Shown here: in pieces, positions 34,317 to 43,114 of the stretch
How the letters are laid out: every line of letters starts with the position of its first letter
Numbering within the stretch: position 1 is the stretch's first letter
Assembly (NCBI GenBank): GCA_949511625.1
Contig: CATFEX010000003.1
Location: 96,403 to 160,402, forward strand
Length of the DNA: 64,000 bases
Reading direction: 5' to 3'
Source: UBA11891 sp003533785
GTDB taxonomy: Bacteria > Bacteroidota > Bacteroidia > Flavobacteriales > Flavobacteriaceae
Translations under genes and position numbers: made by a program
The notes under the pieces: model-generated
Told to the model about the DNA's origin: nothing
Seen by the model: only the letters and a program-made list of their open reading frames with translations
Database searches by the model: none

Positions 34317-35876
34317 TTATTTGGGCTTACAGTCCAAGCAAATCAACTGATTTCCTTGTATATTCCAGTGGTGTCCTGCAAGTCCCCGGCGAACAAAATT
34401 TTGATCATTGGGAATATTCCACCCTAGAATGGGGAGTACGGAAGAATCGATAAATACAGTTTGCTTTTCAGGGACAAAAACAGTGATGGCAACCTCTTGA
34501 TTCTTGTATTTTTTTATAGCAGGAGTTGTCAAATAGGAATTCAATTGGATGCGATTGGAGTCTACGATCGGAGCGTAGTTGATTTGTTGCGCATTGGCTT
34601 GGGCGTCTTTGTAGGAGGCTCCATTGGCTTCCTTTTGAATGCTTAAATAGAGAGAATCTCGATCGGTGGGTTCAATTTTAAACGTTACATTTTGCAATAA
34701 CAAATGCTTATCTCCTTCTTCATCTATGATGACATCAAAATCACTAGAATGGGTAAGTCGGTCTTTGAATTGAGGTTCATTCGATACGCTAAACCTCAAT
34801 GTGTCTGAGGGAGAAACAGCGTGACTATAATTTTCAAAAGCTTGATAAGAAAAGCGATGACTTTTGGCTTCAATGGTACCCAATACGATCAACGAAATCA
34901 GACTCAACAGCCAAAGGCCTAACAGAATTAAGCGACCCCAAAAACCAAAAGGGTTTGATCTGGGTGCCAGTAATTTGATCCCGACCATGAGAAGAAAAAG
35001 CATTGGAATTCCTACTCCACAAAGAACCAATATGGAAAGAATCCAAAAAGGGAGATTTTGAAATAAGGCTACATCTATAAAGTCAAAAGGCATTTCAGTA
35101 ATCCATCCAACAATATTGGTAACAATGAAGCCAAGAGTAATGCCAAACAGGCTCAGGGAGGCAATGATAACTAAAAAGAGTCCGATGAGTTTCCCAGCCA
35201 CTTTAATCAGCGACAGGATCAGAGAAGCGAAATTGTCGAAAAAACTTTTTGACTTTTTTTTTAGGGTAGTCCCCGCCTTGTTATAATCGACATTTTTGAC
35301 TTTATCTGCGATTGCGTTCACTTCTTCTTTTATTTTTTTTTCAATGTTACCTACTGTCACAGGTTCCCCTTTCATTTGGAGTTTCTCGGCCGTTGTACTC
35401 GCTTCTGGGGTGAGCACCCAGAATAATATATAAATCACTAAAAAACTACCACCACTAAAGAAAAACAGTAGGGCCCATATAATTCGAAGCCAGCCTACAT
35501 CAAGACCAAAATAATGAGCCAAACCAGAAGCAACTCCACCCACATAGGAATCTTCGGTGTCTCGAAATAATTTTTTTGAATTCGATTGCTGAGGAGCTTC
35601 TTCATCTTCCCCCGAAATCACATAGTCCTCGGGTTGACCCAAGATGGCGATAATAGCTTCAATATCCTCTATTTCTATGACTTGTTCTTTAGTTGATTTT
35701 CGATCCCTGAGTAATTCGGCGATACGGGCTTCTATGTCAGCCAGTATCTCTTCTTTACCTGTTGTTTTGGCAAAGGTATTTCGAAGGGCATCTAGGTATT
35801 TTTTAAGGAGGGCGTAGGCTTTTTCGTCAATATGAAAAAATATACCAGCTAGGTTGATATCGATTGTTTTGTTCAT
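34317..35876 (-). CDS. PspC-domain membrane protein
   Basis: A 519-residue protein in three parts. An N-terminal cytoplasmic domain (about 1-95, LLKKYLDALRNTF through QPEDYVIS). A PspC domain with two hydrophobic helices (LFRDTEDSYVGGVASGLAHYF to YILFWVLTPEA, about 100-165). Then four further helices and a strand-rich extracytoplasmic C-terminus from about 350. PspC proteins are membrane-stress sensors or partners of PspA; no PspA is present. PadR lies 7 bases upstream of its start once the true padR end is counted, forming a two-gene operon. Confidence 0.9.
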   Translation of the reverse strand: MNKTIDINLAGIFFHIDEKAYALLKKYLDALRNTFAKTTGKEEILADIEARIAELLRDRKSTKEQVIEIEDIEAIIAILGQPEDYVISGEDEEAPQQSNSKKLFRDTEDSYVGGVASGLAHYFGLDVGWLRIIWALLFFFSGGSFLVIYILFWVLTPEASTTAEKLQMKGEPVTVGNIEKKIKEEVNAIADKVKNVDYNKAGTTLKKKSKSFFDNFASLILSLIKVAGKLIGLFLVIIASLSLFGITLGFIVTNIVGWITEMPFDFIDVALFQNLPFWILSILVLCGVGIPMLFLLMVGIKLLAPRSNPFGFWGRLILLGLWLLSLISLIVLGTIEAKSHRFSYQAFENYSHAVSPSDTLRFSVSNEPQFKDRLTHSSDFDVIIDEEGDKHLLLQNVTFKIEPTDRDSLYLSIQKEANGASYKDAQANAQQINYAPIVDSNRIQLNSYLTTPAIKKYKNQEVAITVFVPEKQTVFIDSSVLPILGWNIPNDQNFVRRGLAGHHWNIQGNQLICLDCKPK

Positions 35877-35883
35877 AATAGTG

Positions 35884-36213
35884 TTATCTTATTTTAAGAA
35901 TTGAGTTAACCGCTTTTTGGAGGGATTTCCAAGACAGATTTAGTTCTTGGAGCATTTGTGTTCCTTGGGGAGTTATTTGATAATATTTCCTTGGGGGGCC
36001 AGCAGTAGATTCCTCCCATCGGTATTCCAACAGAGCTGCATTTTTAAGTCGGGTGAGAAGGGGGTATAAAGTTCCTTCGACGACTAACATTTCTGATTTC
36101 TTTAAACTATCGAGTATCTCCGAAGCATATTTGGTTTCTGAGCGGAGAATAGAAAGAATACAAAATTCGAGTATTCCTTTTCTCATTTGAGCTTTTGTGT
36201 TTTCCAGATTCAT
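35884..36213 (-). CDS. PadR-family transcriptional regulator
   Basis: A 109-residue winged-helix repressor: RKGILEFCILSILRSETKYASEIL, VVEGTLYPLLTRLKNAALLEYRW, GPPRKYYQITPQG are the PadR domain hallmarks. The frame is open to 36273, but the first 20 residues (YCIVLFFIYIFAIHYTCQ) are translated promoter sequence; the ATG at 36213 gives the normal start. It lies 7 bases ahead of the PspC gene. PadR proteins often control a membrane-protein neighbour and themselves, and the upstream palindromes support autoregulation. Confidence 0.92.
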   Translation of the reverse strand: MNLENTKAQMRKGILEFCILSILRSETKYASEILDSLKKSEMLVVEGTLYPLLTRLKNAALLEYRWEESTAGPPRKYYQITPQGTQMLQELNLSWKSLQKAVNSILKIR

Positions 36214-36219
36214 AGTTTG

Positions 36220-36276
36220 ACATGTATAATGTATTGCAAATATATAAATAAAAAATAGAACTATGCAATACATAGT
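36220..36276 (-). promoter_or_regulatory. PadR operon promoter with two overlapping palindromes
   Basis: A promoter on the minus strand: TTG (36268-36266) and TATATTTG (36244-36237), spacing 21. The palindrome ACTATGCAATACATAGT (36260-36276, arms ACTATG/CATAGT) covers the TTG element. A second, ACATGTATAATGT (36220-36232, arms ACAT/ATGT), covers the expected start site. A 10-base inverted repeat (ATGTATTGCA at 36229-36238, TGCAATACAT at 36264-36273) links the two. The likely binder is the PadR protein encoded next to it; this is inferred. Confidence 0.6.
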
Positions 36277-36312
36277 ACTAGATAAATTTTTTTTCTGTTT
36301 AGAGAAATGGGA

Positions 36313-37245
36313 TTATTTTTTTTTGGGCGCTATAATTTGAACATTATCAAAGGCTATGGCACCTCGGACAACCCCTAAAATTGTATTTCTCAGAGCATCT
36401 ATAACTGGAAGTTTAAGTTGATTTTTACTGTGAATCACGCTGATCTCTCTGGCGGGTGCTGGTTCTGGAAAATTCAATAATTGTCTTTTTTGTTGCTCAT
36501 TTAAATCCAAAGTGTGTAAGTAGGGGAGAAGGGTCATGCCTAGGCCTTGGTTGGCTAGATTGATGAGCGTCTCAAAGCTGCCGCTTTTCAAACCAAAACC
36601 TTTAGTCGTATTGGAAGTAGGACACAAATTTAAGACGTGATCTCTAAAACAATGCCCATCCTCAAGAACGAGGATGTTATTGTGGTTAAGGTCTTCAACC
36701 GCTATACTGTCTTGTTTTAGTAAATGATGATTTTGAGGAAGGTAAGCAACAAAGGGTTCGTAGAAAAGTGGCTTTTCAAGAATATTTTCTTTTCCAAGAG
36801 GTGTAGCAGCAATCCCAGCATCGAGCTGCCCTTTGTGGATGAGTTGGCAGATGTTTTCTGTCGTAATCTCTTCGATTTTAAGATCAACTTTTGGGTATTT
36901 TTTGATGAAGTTTGTTAAGAACATTGGCAGAAGGGTAGGCATAATTGTTGGGATAATTCCGAGACGAAAAGAGCCCGCTATGCTACCTTTTTCCTGTGCA
37001 ACAGCGTCTTCCATCCGTTGTGCTTCTTGGAGAATTACTTTGGCTTGTTTAACAATAGTATGTCCAATGGCGGTTAGACCAATGGGTTTGGTATTGCGGT
37101 TAAATATTTTGACCCCTAACTCTTCCTCCAATTTTTGGATTTGCATACTTAATGTTGGTTGGGTAACAAATGATTTTGCTGCGGCCAAGGTGAAGTTGCC
37201 ATGCTCAGCAACTGATAATAAGTACTTCAATTGTGTTAATGTCAT
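36313..37245 (-). CDS. oxyR: LysR-family peroxide-type regulator OxyR
   Basis: A 310-residue LysR-type regulator: N-terminal helix-turn-helix (LKYLLSVAEHGNFTLAAAKSF, QPTLSMQIQKLEEELG) and C-terminal sensor. The sensor holds EDGHCFRDHVLNLC, matching the OxyR cysteine pair (Cys199 and Cys208 in E. coli, same spacing), so it should sense hydrogen peroxide by disulfide formation. No catalase or peroxidase gene is adjacent; targets are probably elsewhere. An inverted repeat overlaps its own promoter. Confidence 0.9.
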   Translation of the reverse strand: MTLTQLKYLLSVAEHGNFTLAAAKSFVTQPTLSMQIQKLEEELGVKIFNRNTKPIGLTAIGHTIVKQAKVILQEAQRMEDAVAQEKGSIAGSFRLGIIPTIMPTLLPMFLTNFIKKYPKVDLKIEEITTENICQLIHKGQLDAGIAATPLGKENILEKPLFYEPFVAYLPQNHHLLKQDSIAVEDLNHNNILVLEDGHCFRDHVLNLCPTSNTTKGFGLKSGSFETLINLANQGLGMTLLPYLHTLDLNEQQKRQLLNFPEPAPAREISVIHSKNQLKLPVIDALRNTILGVVRGAIAFDNVQIIAPKKK

Positions 37246-37252
37246 TTTAATC

Positions 37253-37299
37253 TATTGAATAATCAAATATAATAAATATTACTTATAATTAATTCAATA
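37253..37299 (-). promoter_or_regulatory. oxyR promoter with inverted repeat
   Basis: On the minus strand TTG (37297-37295) and TATATTTG (37271-37264) are spaced by 23 bases, ending about 20 bases before the oxyR ATG. The inverted repeat TATTGAAT (37253-37260) / ATTCAATA (37292-37299) has one arm on the TTG element and one at the expected start site. Autorepression by OxyR is plausible but unproven. The region is very AT-rich, so chance repeats are possible. Confidence 0.42.
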
Positions 37300-37353
37300 A
37301 TTGATTAAAAAAAAGTTTATACGGTAGAAAATGGATCTCTTAATAGATGAATA

Positions 37354-38046
37354 TTATTTAAGTAGCTTAATTTTCATACTAATATTGATGAGGGGCATTT
37401 CTCTTTTGTCAATCGCAACCTGATTGATTTTATCAACCACATCCATCCCCTTAATAACACGTCCAAAGGGAGTGTAATCACCGTCTAAGTGGTAGGCTCC
37501 TGGCCTTTGTTGAACGATAAAAAACTCATACGGGGAAGCCAATTTGTAAGGATTGTCAATTTCACTACTCGGCATGGAGATGACCCCACGGTGGTGACGA
37601 TCACTTGGGGCAGCATCCACTGGGATAAGATAACGTCCTAGCTCTCTTCTTTTCCGCATGATCCGACTATTGTCTGATGCTCCTCCTTGAATAATAAATT
37701 CTGGAACAACCCTGTGAAAGAGGGTGCCATCGAAATAGTTGTTTTTGACTAAAAAAACAAAATTTGCTCGATGATAGGGCTTTTTGCGATCCAGCTCTAT
37801 ATCGATGTTTCCAAACTGCGTTTCAATCCTGATTTGTGTCTCAGGGTTGTTTTTTTCGTATTCATAAAAAAAAGGAATAGCTGTTTTATCATTTAGTGGT
37901 TCAACCTTTTTTGTTATAGATTGCTTTTGCTGTGCCACAATTTTTGTTTTTGTTGCTCGCGCTTTTTCGGGGATTACTGTTTTTTTTGGAGGTGTATTCT
38001 GACAGGCGAAAAGCGTTATAAAAAGGGAGGCATAAAGGAACCGCAT
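37354..38046 (-). CDS. Cyclophilin-type peptidyl-prolyl isomerase, lipoprotein
   Basis: A 230-residue lipoprotein: leader RFLYASLFITLFAC with lipidated Cys 15, a charged linker (about 20-65), then a cyclophilin domain: FDGTLFHRVVPEFIIQGGAS, HHRGVISMPSSEIDNPYKLAS, FFIVQQRPGAYHLDGDYTPFGRV. The Arg of FHRV and QGG are kept. Some active-site residues differ from E. coli PpiA. A second cyclophilin in the window (15613-16701) suggests several periplasmic folding factors. It is a single gene between oxyR and the divergent acyltransferase. Confidence 0.9.
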   Translation of the reverse strand: MRFLYASLFITLFACQNTPPKKTVIPEKARATKTKIVAQQKQSITKKVEPLNDKTAIPFFYEYEKNNPETQIRIETQFGNIDIELDRKKPYHRANFVFLVKNNYFDGTLFHRVVPEFIIQGGASDNSRIMRKRRELGRYLIPVDAAPSDRHHRGVISMPSSEIDNPYKLASPYEFFIVQQRPGAYHLDGDYTPFGRVIKGMDVVDKINQVAIDKREMPLINISMKIKLLK

Positions 38047-38141
38047 TCTTTTTTCTTCTAATATAATTACAAAATGTGAGAGGTATTTATTTATGAAGCA
38101 CCAAAGCCGTTTAAAGTCGCTATATTTGTTAGGTTTTACTC

Positions 38142-38945
38142 ATGAGATTGTTTCAAAAAAATCCTTTCGGACATTATTTGCTCCTTAAAAAATGGCTCAT
38201 ACGTTATATGGGTTTTATGACTCATCGCCGCTATCGCGGCTTCAATGCGCTTCAAATTGAAGGCTCCGATATTATTAAAAACCTTCCAGATACCAATGTT
38301 TTATTTATTTCTAACCACCAAACCTATTTTGCAGATGTTGTTGCGATGTTTCATGTCTTCAATGCGTGTCTCAAGGGTAGAATAGATACTATAAAGAATA
38401 TTGGGTATATATGGAATCCCAAACTAAATTTATACTACGTTGCCGCTAGGGAAACAATGAAGTCGGGTTTTCTTCCCAGAATTTTGGCTTATGCTGGTTC
38501 CGTTTCTATCGAACGGACTTGGCGCAACTCTGGAAAGGAAATAAATCGTCCGGTGAAAATGTCGGATATTTCCAATATTGGCGTGGCCCTAGACGACGGT
38601 TGGCTGATTACTTTTCCACAGGGTACCACCAAACCGTTTAAACCCATTCGTAAAGGAACCGCGCATATCATCAAAAAATTTAAGCCTGTTGTAATTCCAA
38701 TTGTTATAGATGGTTTTCGGCGCTCATTTGATAAAAAAGGGATCTTGATCAAAAAAAGAGGCATCCTACAATCCATGCATATCAAACCCCCTTTGGAGAT
38801 CGATTACGAAAACGAGTCCGTTAATTCTATTATTGAAAAAATTGAATTTGCCATAGAGCAGCACCCTTCGTTTCTCAAGGTACTGAGGCAAGAGGATATC
38901 GAAGAGCAAGAGCGTTTGAATCAAACGCGCCGATACGACTTCTAG
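38142..38945 (+). CDS. 1-acyl-glycerol-3-phosphate-type acyltransferase (PlsC family)
   Basis: A 267-residue acyltransferase of phospholipid synthesis. The first block is LFISNHQTYFADVVAMF, where most PlsC proteins have NHxSxxD (HX4D); here the Asp is one residue later (HX5D). The substrate block is SVSIERTW, and FPQGTTKPFKPIRKGTA replaces the FPEGTRS block. VVIPIVIDGF follows. A TATATTTG promoter element lies at 38121-38128. Substrate is probably lysophosphatidate or an ornithine lipid precursor; not certain. Confidence 0.88.
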   Translation: MRLFQKNPFGHYLLLKKWLIRYMGFMTHRRYRGFNALQIEGSDIIKNLPDTNVLFISNHQTYFADVVAMFHVFNACLKGRIDTIKNIGYIWNPKLNLYYVAARETMKSGFLPRILAYAGSVSIERTWRNSGKEINRPVKMSDISNIGVALDDGWLITFPQGTTKPFKPIRKGTAHIIKKFKPVVIPIVIDGFRRSFDKKGILIKKRGILQSMHIKPPLEIDYENESVNSIIEKIEFAIEQHPSFLKVLRQEDIEEQERLNQTRRYDF

Positions 38946-39076
38946 CTACTGAATAATTCCTACATTATTTAGTCTTGCATCCAATTATCCCTTGAATTGT
39001 GTAATCAAACCCGTCTTGATGAACAATCAGTACTTTGCACAGGAAGTTCTTCAATTTCTATTATTTTTGTCTAGCT

Positions 39077-40117
39077 ATGAAAAAAAATTTTTCCAATCGA
39101 TGGATAATTATCTTTATGTTAGTTCCATTCTTTCACGCATGTAAACCAATATATTCAACGGTTTCATTTCAGGAAGTGAACAAGCCCAAAGCCCCAAACT
39201 ACAGCAAAGCAGAAAGTTGGGCTGTTTTACCTGGAAGGTACCCTGCCAGCCTTCAATCATTCATTGGTAGCGCAATTCCTCCTAAGGGAGTGGATGTCTT
39301 TTATGTATATCCTACACTTTTCACCGACCCAAAGGAAAAAGCATGGAATGCGGATGTCTATTCTCAAACCGTTAGAAAAAATATCATAGAAACCGCCGTA
39401 AAATACCAAGCCTCCGCCTGGGCAAAATCCGGACGCCTTTTTGTCCCTTACTATCGTCAAACACATTATCGTGTATTTGTTCCACCCCACGACAAAAAAG
39501 GACTCCCTGCCTGGGAGGTTTCCTACTCCGATATAAAGGATGCATTCACATACTATCTTGAACACTACAATCAAGGTAACGGAATAATTATCGCTGCACA
39601 CAGTCAAGGGAGTATGCATTCGACCCGATTGATAAAAGAATTTTTTGATGGCACTGCTTTACAAAAGCAATTAGTGGCTGCTTACCTTGTAGGCTCGCAC
39701 GTGGCGCCCGATGAATTTGAAACCATTTTGGCTATGGAAAAGCCCGACGAAACAGGAGGTTTTGTGAGCTGGAATACATATAAAAATAAACAACTACCAA
39801 AAAACTATTCAGATTGGTATAAAGGAGGTGTTACTTCCAATCCCATTCGGTGGGACAATTCGGACTTCGCCTACGAGAGTGAACACAAAGGAGTGCTCTT
39901 TCGCAACCTAAAAATATATCCCAAGAGCCTTTCCATTTACAAGACAGATGGAATGCTTTGGTCAACCCTTCCCAAGGTTCCGTCTCGATTTTTTCTTTCT
40001 TTTGTTCGAAGCTATCATTTTGCTGATATAAATTTATTTTGGGAAGACATTTCATTGAATGCCCAATTGCGTGCTAAAAAATGGTTGAAAAAAAATGGTT
40101 CTTCTGATGCTCTCTGA
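39077..40117 (+). CDS. DUF3089 lipoprotein, alpha/beta-hydrolase fold
   Basis: A 346-residue secreted protein. The leader IIIFMLVPFFHAC has a lipobox with Cys 22. The core holds VDVFYVYPTLF, a nucleophile elbow IIAAHSQGSMHSTRLI (serine in AHSQG) and late VRSYHFADINLFWEDI with the probable catalytic His. DUF3089 is a lipase/esterase-like family. I start at 39077 (the frame opens at 39035) because a TATTTTTG promoter element (39062-39069) lies in the extension. It overlaps the PNPOx-like gene. Confidence 0.87.
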   Translation: MKKNFSNRWIIIFMLVPFFHACKPIYSTVSFQEVNKPKAPNYSKAESWAVLPGRYPASLQSFIGSAIPPKGVDVFYVYPTLFTDPKEKAWNADVYSQTVRKNIIETAVKYQASAWAKSGRLFVPYYRQTHYRVFVPPHDKKGLPAWEVSYSDIKDAFTYYLEHYNQGNGIIIAAHSQGSMHSTRLIKEFFDGTALQKQLVAAYLVGSHVAPDEFETILAMEKPDETGGFVSWNTYKNKQLPKNYSDWYKGGVTSNPIRWDNSDFAYESEHKGVLFRNLKIYPKSLSIYKTDGMLWSTLPKVPSRFFLSFVRSYHFADINLFWEDISLNAQLRAKKWLKKNGSSDAL

Positions 40118-40643
40118 AATATTTGATCAGATAAAGGATCAATGGGTGCGTGCCAAGTATCAAAAAAAGCATCCATTTCGCTATTTTGTATTGAGTACAT
40201 CAAGCCAAGATCAAACGCCACAGTCTAGAATGGTTGTCCTACGTGATTTTGACAGTCAAAATATGGTATTCACCTTATTTACAGACGCACGCTCCCAAAA
40301 AATGGCCTCCCTACGCACAAATGATAAGGCATGCTTGTTGTTTTATGATCCTAAACGGCTTTGGCAAATACAGGCTCAAGTACAACTTATAAAACAATCG
40401 ACTGATCCAAAACAGTATGCACAACTACCAAAACCTGCACAAAAGGACTATACCACAAGAATAGCTCCTGGCTCTCCAATTGACAATCCTTCCTCTGTTG
40501 ATTATTTAGAAGCAGAAAACTATTTTACTTCTCTTGAGTTTGAAGTGCATTCTATTGAAAGTTTAAAGTTGAAAAGGCCTCATCATGTGCGAAGTCTTTT
40601 TGAGAGAAAAACTCTTTGGGAAGGGACTTTTTTAGTTCCTTAA
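40107..40643 (+). CDS. Pyridoxamine 5'-phosphate oxidase-like flavoprotein
   Basis: A 178-residue protein of the split-barrel FMN-binding fold. Motifs: SRMVVLRDFDSQNMVFTLFTDARSQKMASL (FMN phosphate site), ACLLFYDPKRLWQIQAQVQL. The C-terminus lacks the R-x-E-x-W-x-x-x-x-x-R-L-x-x-R motif of true PNPOx, ending instead in RSLFERKTLWEGTFLVP, so it is probably a general flavin-dependent oxidoreductase rather than the vitamin B6 enzyme. The start at 40107 overlaps the end of the DUF3089 gene; a further ATG at 40095 is possible. Confidence 0.82.
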   Translation: MLSEIFDQIKDQWVRAKYQKKHPFRYFVLSTSSQDQTPQSRMVVLRDFDSQNMVFTLFTDARSQKMASLRTNDKACLLFYDPKRLWQIQAQVQLIKQSTDPKQYAQLPKPAQKDYTTRIAPGSPIDNPSSVDYLEAENYFTSLEFEVHSIESLKLKRPHHVRSLFERKTLWEGTFLVP

Positions 40644-40692
40644 AAAGGGTGTTTGTTTTTTTTGGTTATCTTCTTTGTGTAATTATTTCGAA

Positions 40693-42147
40693 ATGAAAAA
40701 ACAAAATAAAAATTCAAGGAGAACTTTTTTAAAAAAGGCCACAATTGCTTCTACGGTATTTATTGTTCCCAGGCATGTTTTGGGGGGTATAGGCTACGTT
40801 GCCCCCAGTGATATGGTAAATCTAGCAGCTGTAGGAATTGGTGGTAAAGGAAGATCGGATTTGCTCAATGCTGCTCGGCCTAAAAATGTACAAGTGGTAG
40901 GTTTGTGTGATGTTGATACCAAGGGAGTCGCTGTGAGTGAAGTAATGCGATCAAGAAAGGATTTTCCCAAGGCAAATTTTTATACTGATTTTCGTGAATT
41001 ATTGGATAAGGAAAAAGACATAGATGCAGTAACAATTTCCACACCCGACCACACTCACGCTCCAGTAGCTCTCTATGCCATGGAACGTGACAAGCATGTC
41101 TATGTTCAAAAGCCATTGGCACATAATGTTCGCGAAACACGGCTAATGACAGAAATGGCCCGAGAGAGAAAATTGGTTACACAGATGGGAAATCAAGGTG
41201 CTTCCAATCCAGCTCAAAAAGTGATTCAAGATTGGGTAGATTCCGGCATAATCGGAGCTATAAAAGAAGTAAAAGTTTGGACCAATCGACCTGTATGGCC
41301 TCAAGGTGTTCCAATGCCAAAGGCCGATGCAAGCATGAAACCCGAAGGATTAGATTGGGATTTATGGTTGGGACCTGCCAAAGAAACACCCTACACTCCT
41401 GAAATGCACCCATTTAACTGGCGTGGTTGGTGGCAATATGGAACAGGTGCTTTGGGCGACATGGGCTGCCATTTAATTGATATCCCTTTTCGAGTTCTAG
41501 GGTTGAAGTATCCAACAGCTGTTGAGTGCAGCGTAGGAAGTGTATATAGACAAATGTGGACACCAGAATACTTACCCGAAGGATGCCCCCCTTCTTCATA
41601 TGTGTCGTTAAATTTCGATGGGACAAAGAAAAACCCATACCCCATTAAAATGATATGGAGCGATGGAGGAATCAGACCCGAGCGTCCAGAATTAATTCCT
41701 GCAGATGAAGATATGGGACACGCGGGAGGCTATCACGGAGTTCTCATGATTGGTGAAAAAGGAATCATCACTTGTGGTGATAAAGCAATGTATACCAAAC
41801 TATATCTACCGGGAATGCCTGTGCAAATACCAAAAATTAAGGAAGTAAAGGACCCGGAATGGGGCCACCAAAAAAAATGGATTGAAGCCATAGTATCTGG
41901 TTTTGGAAGTGCAACTCATCGAGCATTAACTTCAAATTTTGACTATGCTGGTCCGCTTACCGAAAGTGTTCTTATGGGGAATATAGCTATTCGTAGTTAT
42001 TTACTTCGAAAAAAGACCTTTGGAGGCAATATGGATTATTATGCTCGTAAGAAACTATTGTGGGATGGAGATTCTATGAAAATAACCAACATGGACGAAG
42101 CCAATCAATTTGTCACCCGAGACTATCGTTCGGGATGGAAATTATAA
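40693..42147 (+). CDS. Tat-exported Gfo/Idh/MocA-family oxidoreductase
   Basis: A 484-residue NAD(P)-dependent oxidoreductase. The N-terminus has a twin-arginine signal (NSRRTFLKKATIASTVFIVP), so it should be folded before export. The Rossmann part reads AAVGIGGKGRSDLL and GLCDVDTKGV; EPxH-type loop is present as YVQKPLAHNVRETR; the substrate domain is HPFNWRGWWQYGTGALGDMGCH. Exported members in Bacteroidetes act on glycans or polyols. The start is placed at 40693 just before the signal. An SDR gene lies 20 bases downstream. Confidence 0.92.
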   Translation: MKKQNKNSRRTFLKKATIASTVFIVPRHVLGGIGYVAPSDMVNLAAVGIGGKGRSDLLNAARPKNVQVVGLCDVDTKGVAVSEVMRSRKDFPKANFYTDFRELLDKEKDIDAVTISTPDHTHAPVALYAMERDKHVYVQKPLAHNVRETRLMTEMARERKLVTQMGNQGASNPAQKVIQDWVDSGIIGAIKEVKVWTNRPVWPQGVPMPKADASMKPEGLDWDLWLGPAKETPYTPEMHPFNWRGWWQYGTGALGDMGCHLIDIPFRVLGLKYPTAVECSVGSVYRQMWTPEYLPEGCPPSSYVSLNFDGTKKNPYPIKMIWSDGGIRPERPELIPADEDMGHAGGYHGVLMIGEKGIITCGDKAMYTKLYLPGMPVQIPKIKEVKDPEWGHQKKWIEAIVSGFGSATHRALTSNFDYAGPLTESVLMGNIAIRSYLLRKKTFGGNMDYYARKKLLWDGDSMKITNMDEANQFVTRDYRSGWKL

Positions 42148-42167
42148 TAGCCAATTAAATACCTATA

Positions 42168-42956
42168 TTGAAAATCAATGTTATTTGGATAACGGGTGCT
42201 TCCTCTGGGATCGGAAAGGAGTTGGCTTTGCAATATGCGAGACGGCAAAATACAGCGCTTATTTTATCTTCAAGACGCAAAAAAGAACTTGAAAAGGTTA
42301 GAAAAGCATGTGGAAAAAGCACGTTAATTGCGGTGTTGCCTTTTGATTTAGAAATCCCTGATAAAGCAACTCAAGTTGTGAAGCAAGCCCTTACAATTTT
42401 TGGACACATAGATGTGTTAATCAACAATGGGGGTGTGAGCCAAAGAAGTTTGATCTCTGAAACCAACTACGAAGTTTTTGAACGCTTAATGCAAATCAAT
42501 TATTTAGGAACAGTAGCTTTAAGCAGAGCCGTCCTTCCACACTTTATAGCTCGGCAAAAAGGGCACTATGTTGTGGTGACCAGTGTCATGGGCAAATACG
42601 GTTCTCCCTATCGCTCAGGATATGCTGCTGCCAAACATGCTCTCCACGGATTCTTTGATGTCTTGCGTATGGAACATCAAAAAGATTGTATTGATGTTAC
42701 CCTTCTTTGCCCTGGTTTTGTTCAAACACAAGTAACAATTAATGCGCTTACTGGAGATGGAACCATCCTTGGTAAAGATGATCCTGCTACAGCTAATGGA
42801 CTGCCACTAAAGAATTTTGTTAAAAAAGCTATTCGGGCAATCGATTACAAAAAATGGGAAGTCGCTTTTGGAAGAAAGGAATTACTTGGAGTATACCTCA
42901 AACGCTTTTCGAACAAGTTATTGCACTACATTGTATTGCGTTCTCGGGTCCGTTGA
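42168..42956 (+). CDS. Short-chain dehydrogenase/reductase
   Basis: A 262-residue SDR. NAD(P) site VIWITGASSGIGKELAL (TGxxxGxG); NNGG in VLINNGGVSQRS; catalytic Ser in VVVTSVMGKYG; YxxxK in YRSGYAAAKHAL. It resembles DHRS7-like members with a hydrophobic C-terminal region. The substrate is unknown. Its spacing behind the Tat-exported oxidoreductase suggests one operon, but no exported signal is present, so the two act in different compartments. Confidence 0.92.
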   Translation: MKINVIWITGASSGIGKELALQYARRQNTALILSSRRKKELEKVRKACGKSTLIAVLPFDLEIPDKATQVVKQALTIFGHIDVLINNGGVSQRSLISETNYEVFERLMQINYLGTVALSRAVLPHFIARQKGHYVVVTSVMGKYGSPYRSGYAAAKHALHGFFDVLRMEHQKDCIDVTLLCPGFVQTQVTINALTGDGTILGKDDPATANGLPLKNFVKKAIRAIDYKKWEVAFGRKELLGVYLKRFSNKLLHYIVLRSRVR

Positions 42957-43070
42957 TTCAGACATTAAAACAATCATTTTTAGTTTGCGATTATACTTTC
43001 ATTACATCTTCAATAATATTAGTACTCAGGTACAACAATGACTAATCTCTGAACTCTTAAAATGAGATAA

Positions 43071-43094
43071 AAAAAACCTCTCCGAAGAGAGGTT
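43071..43094 (-). terminator. Rho-independent terminator of ompA
   Basis: On the minus strand the stem AACCTCTC / GAGAGGTT with a TTCG tetraloop is followed by eight T's. It lies 20 bases past the OmpA stop. Since the + side also has some T's, it may weakly stop the convergent SDR transcript. Confidence 0.9.
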
Positions 43095-43114
43095 CTTTAA
43101 TTTTTGATAGAAAA

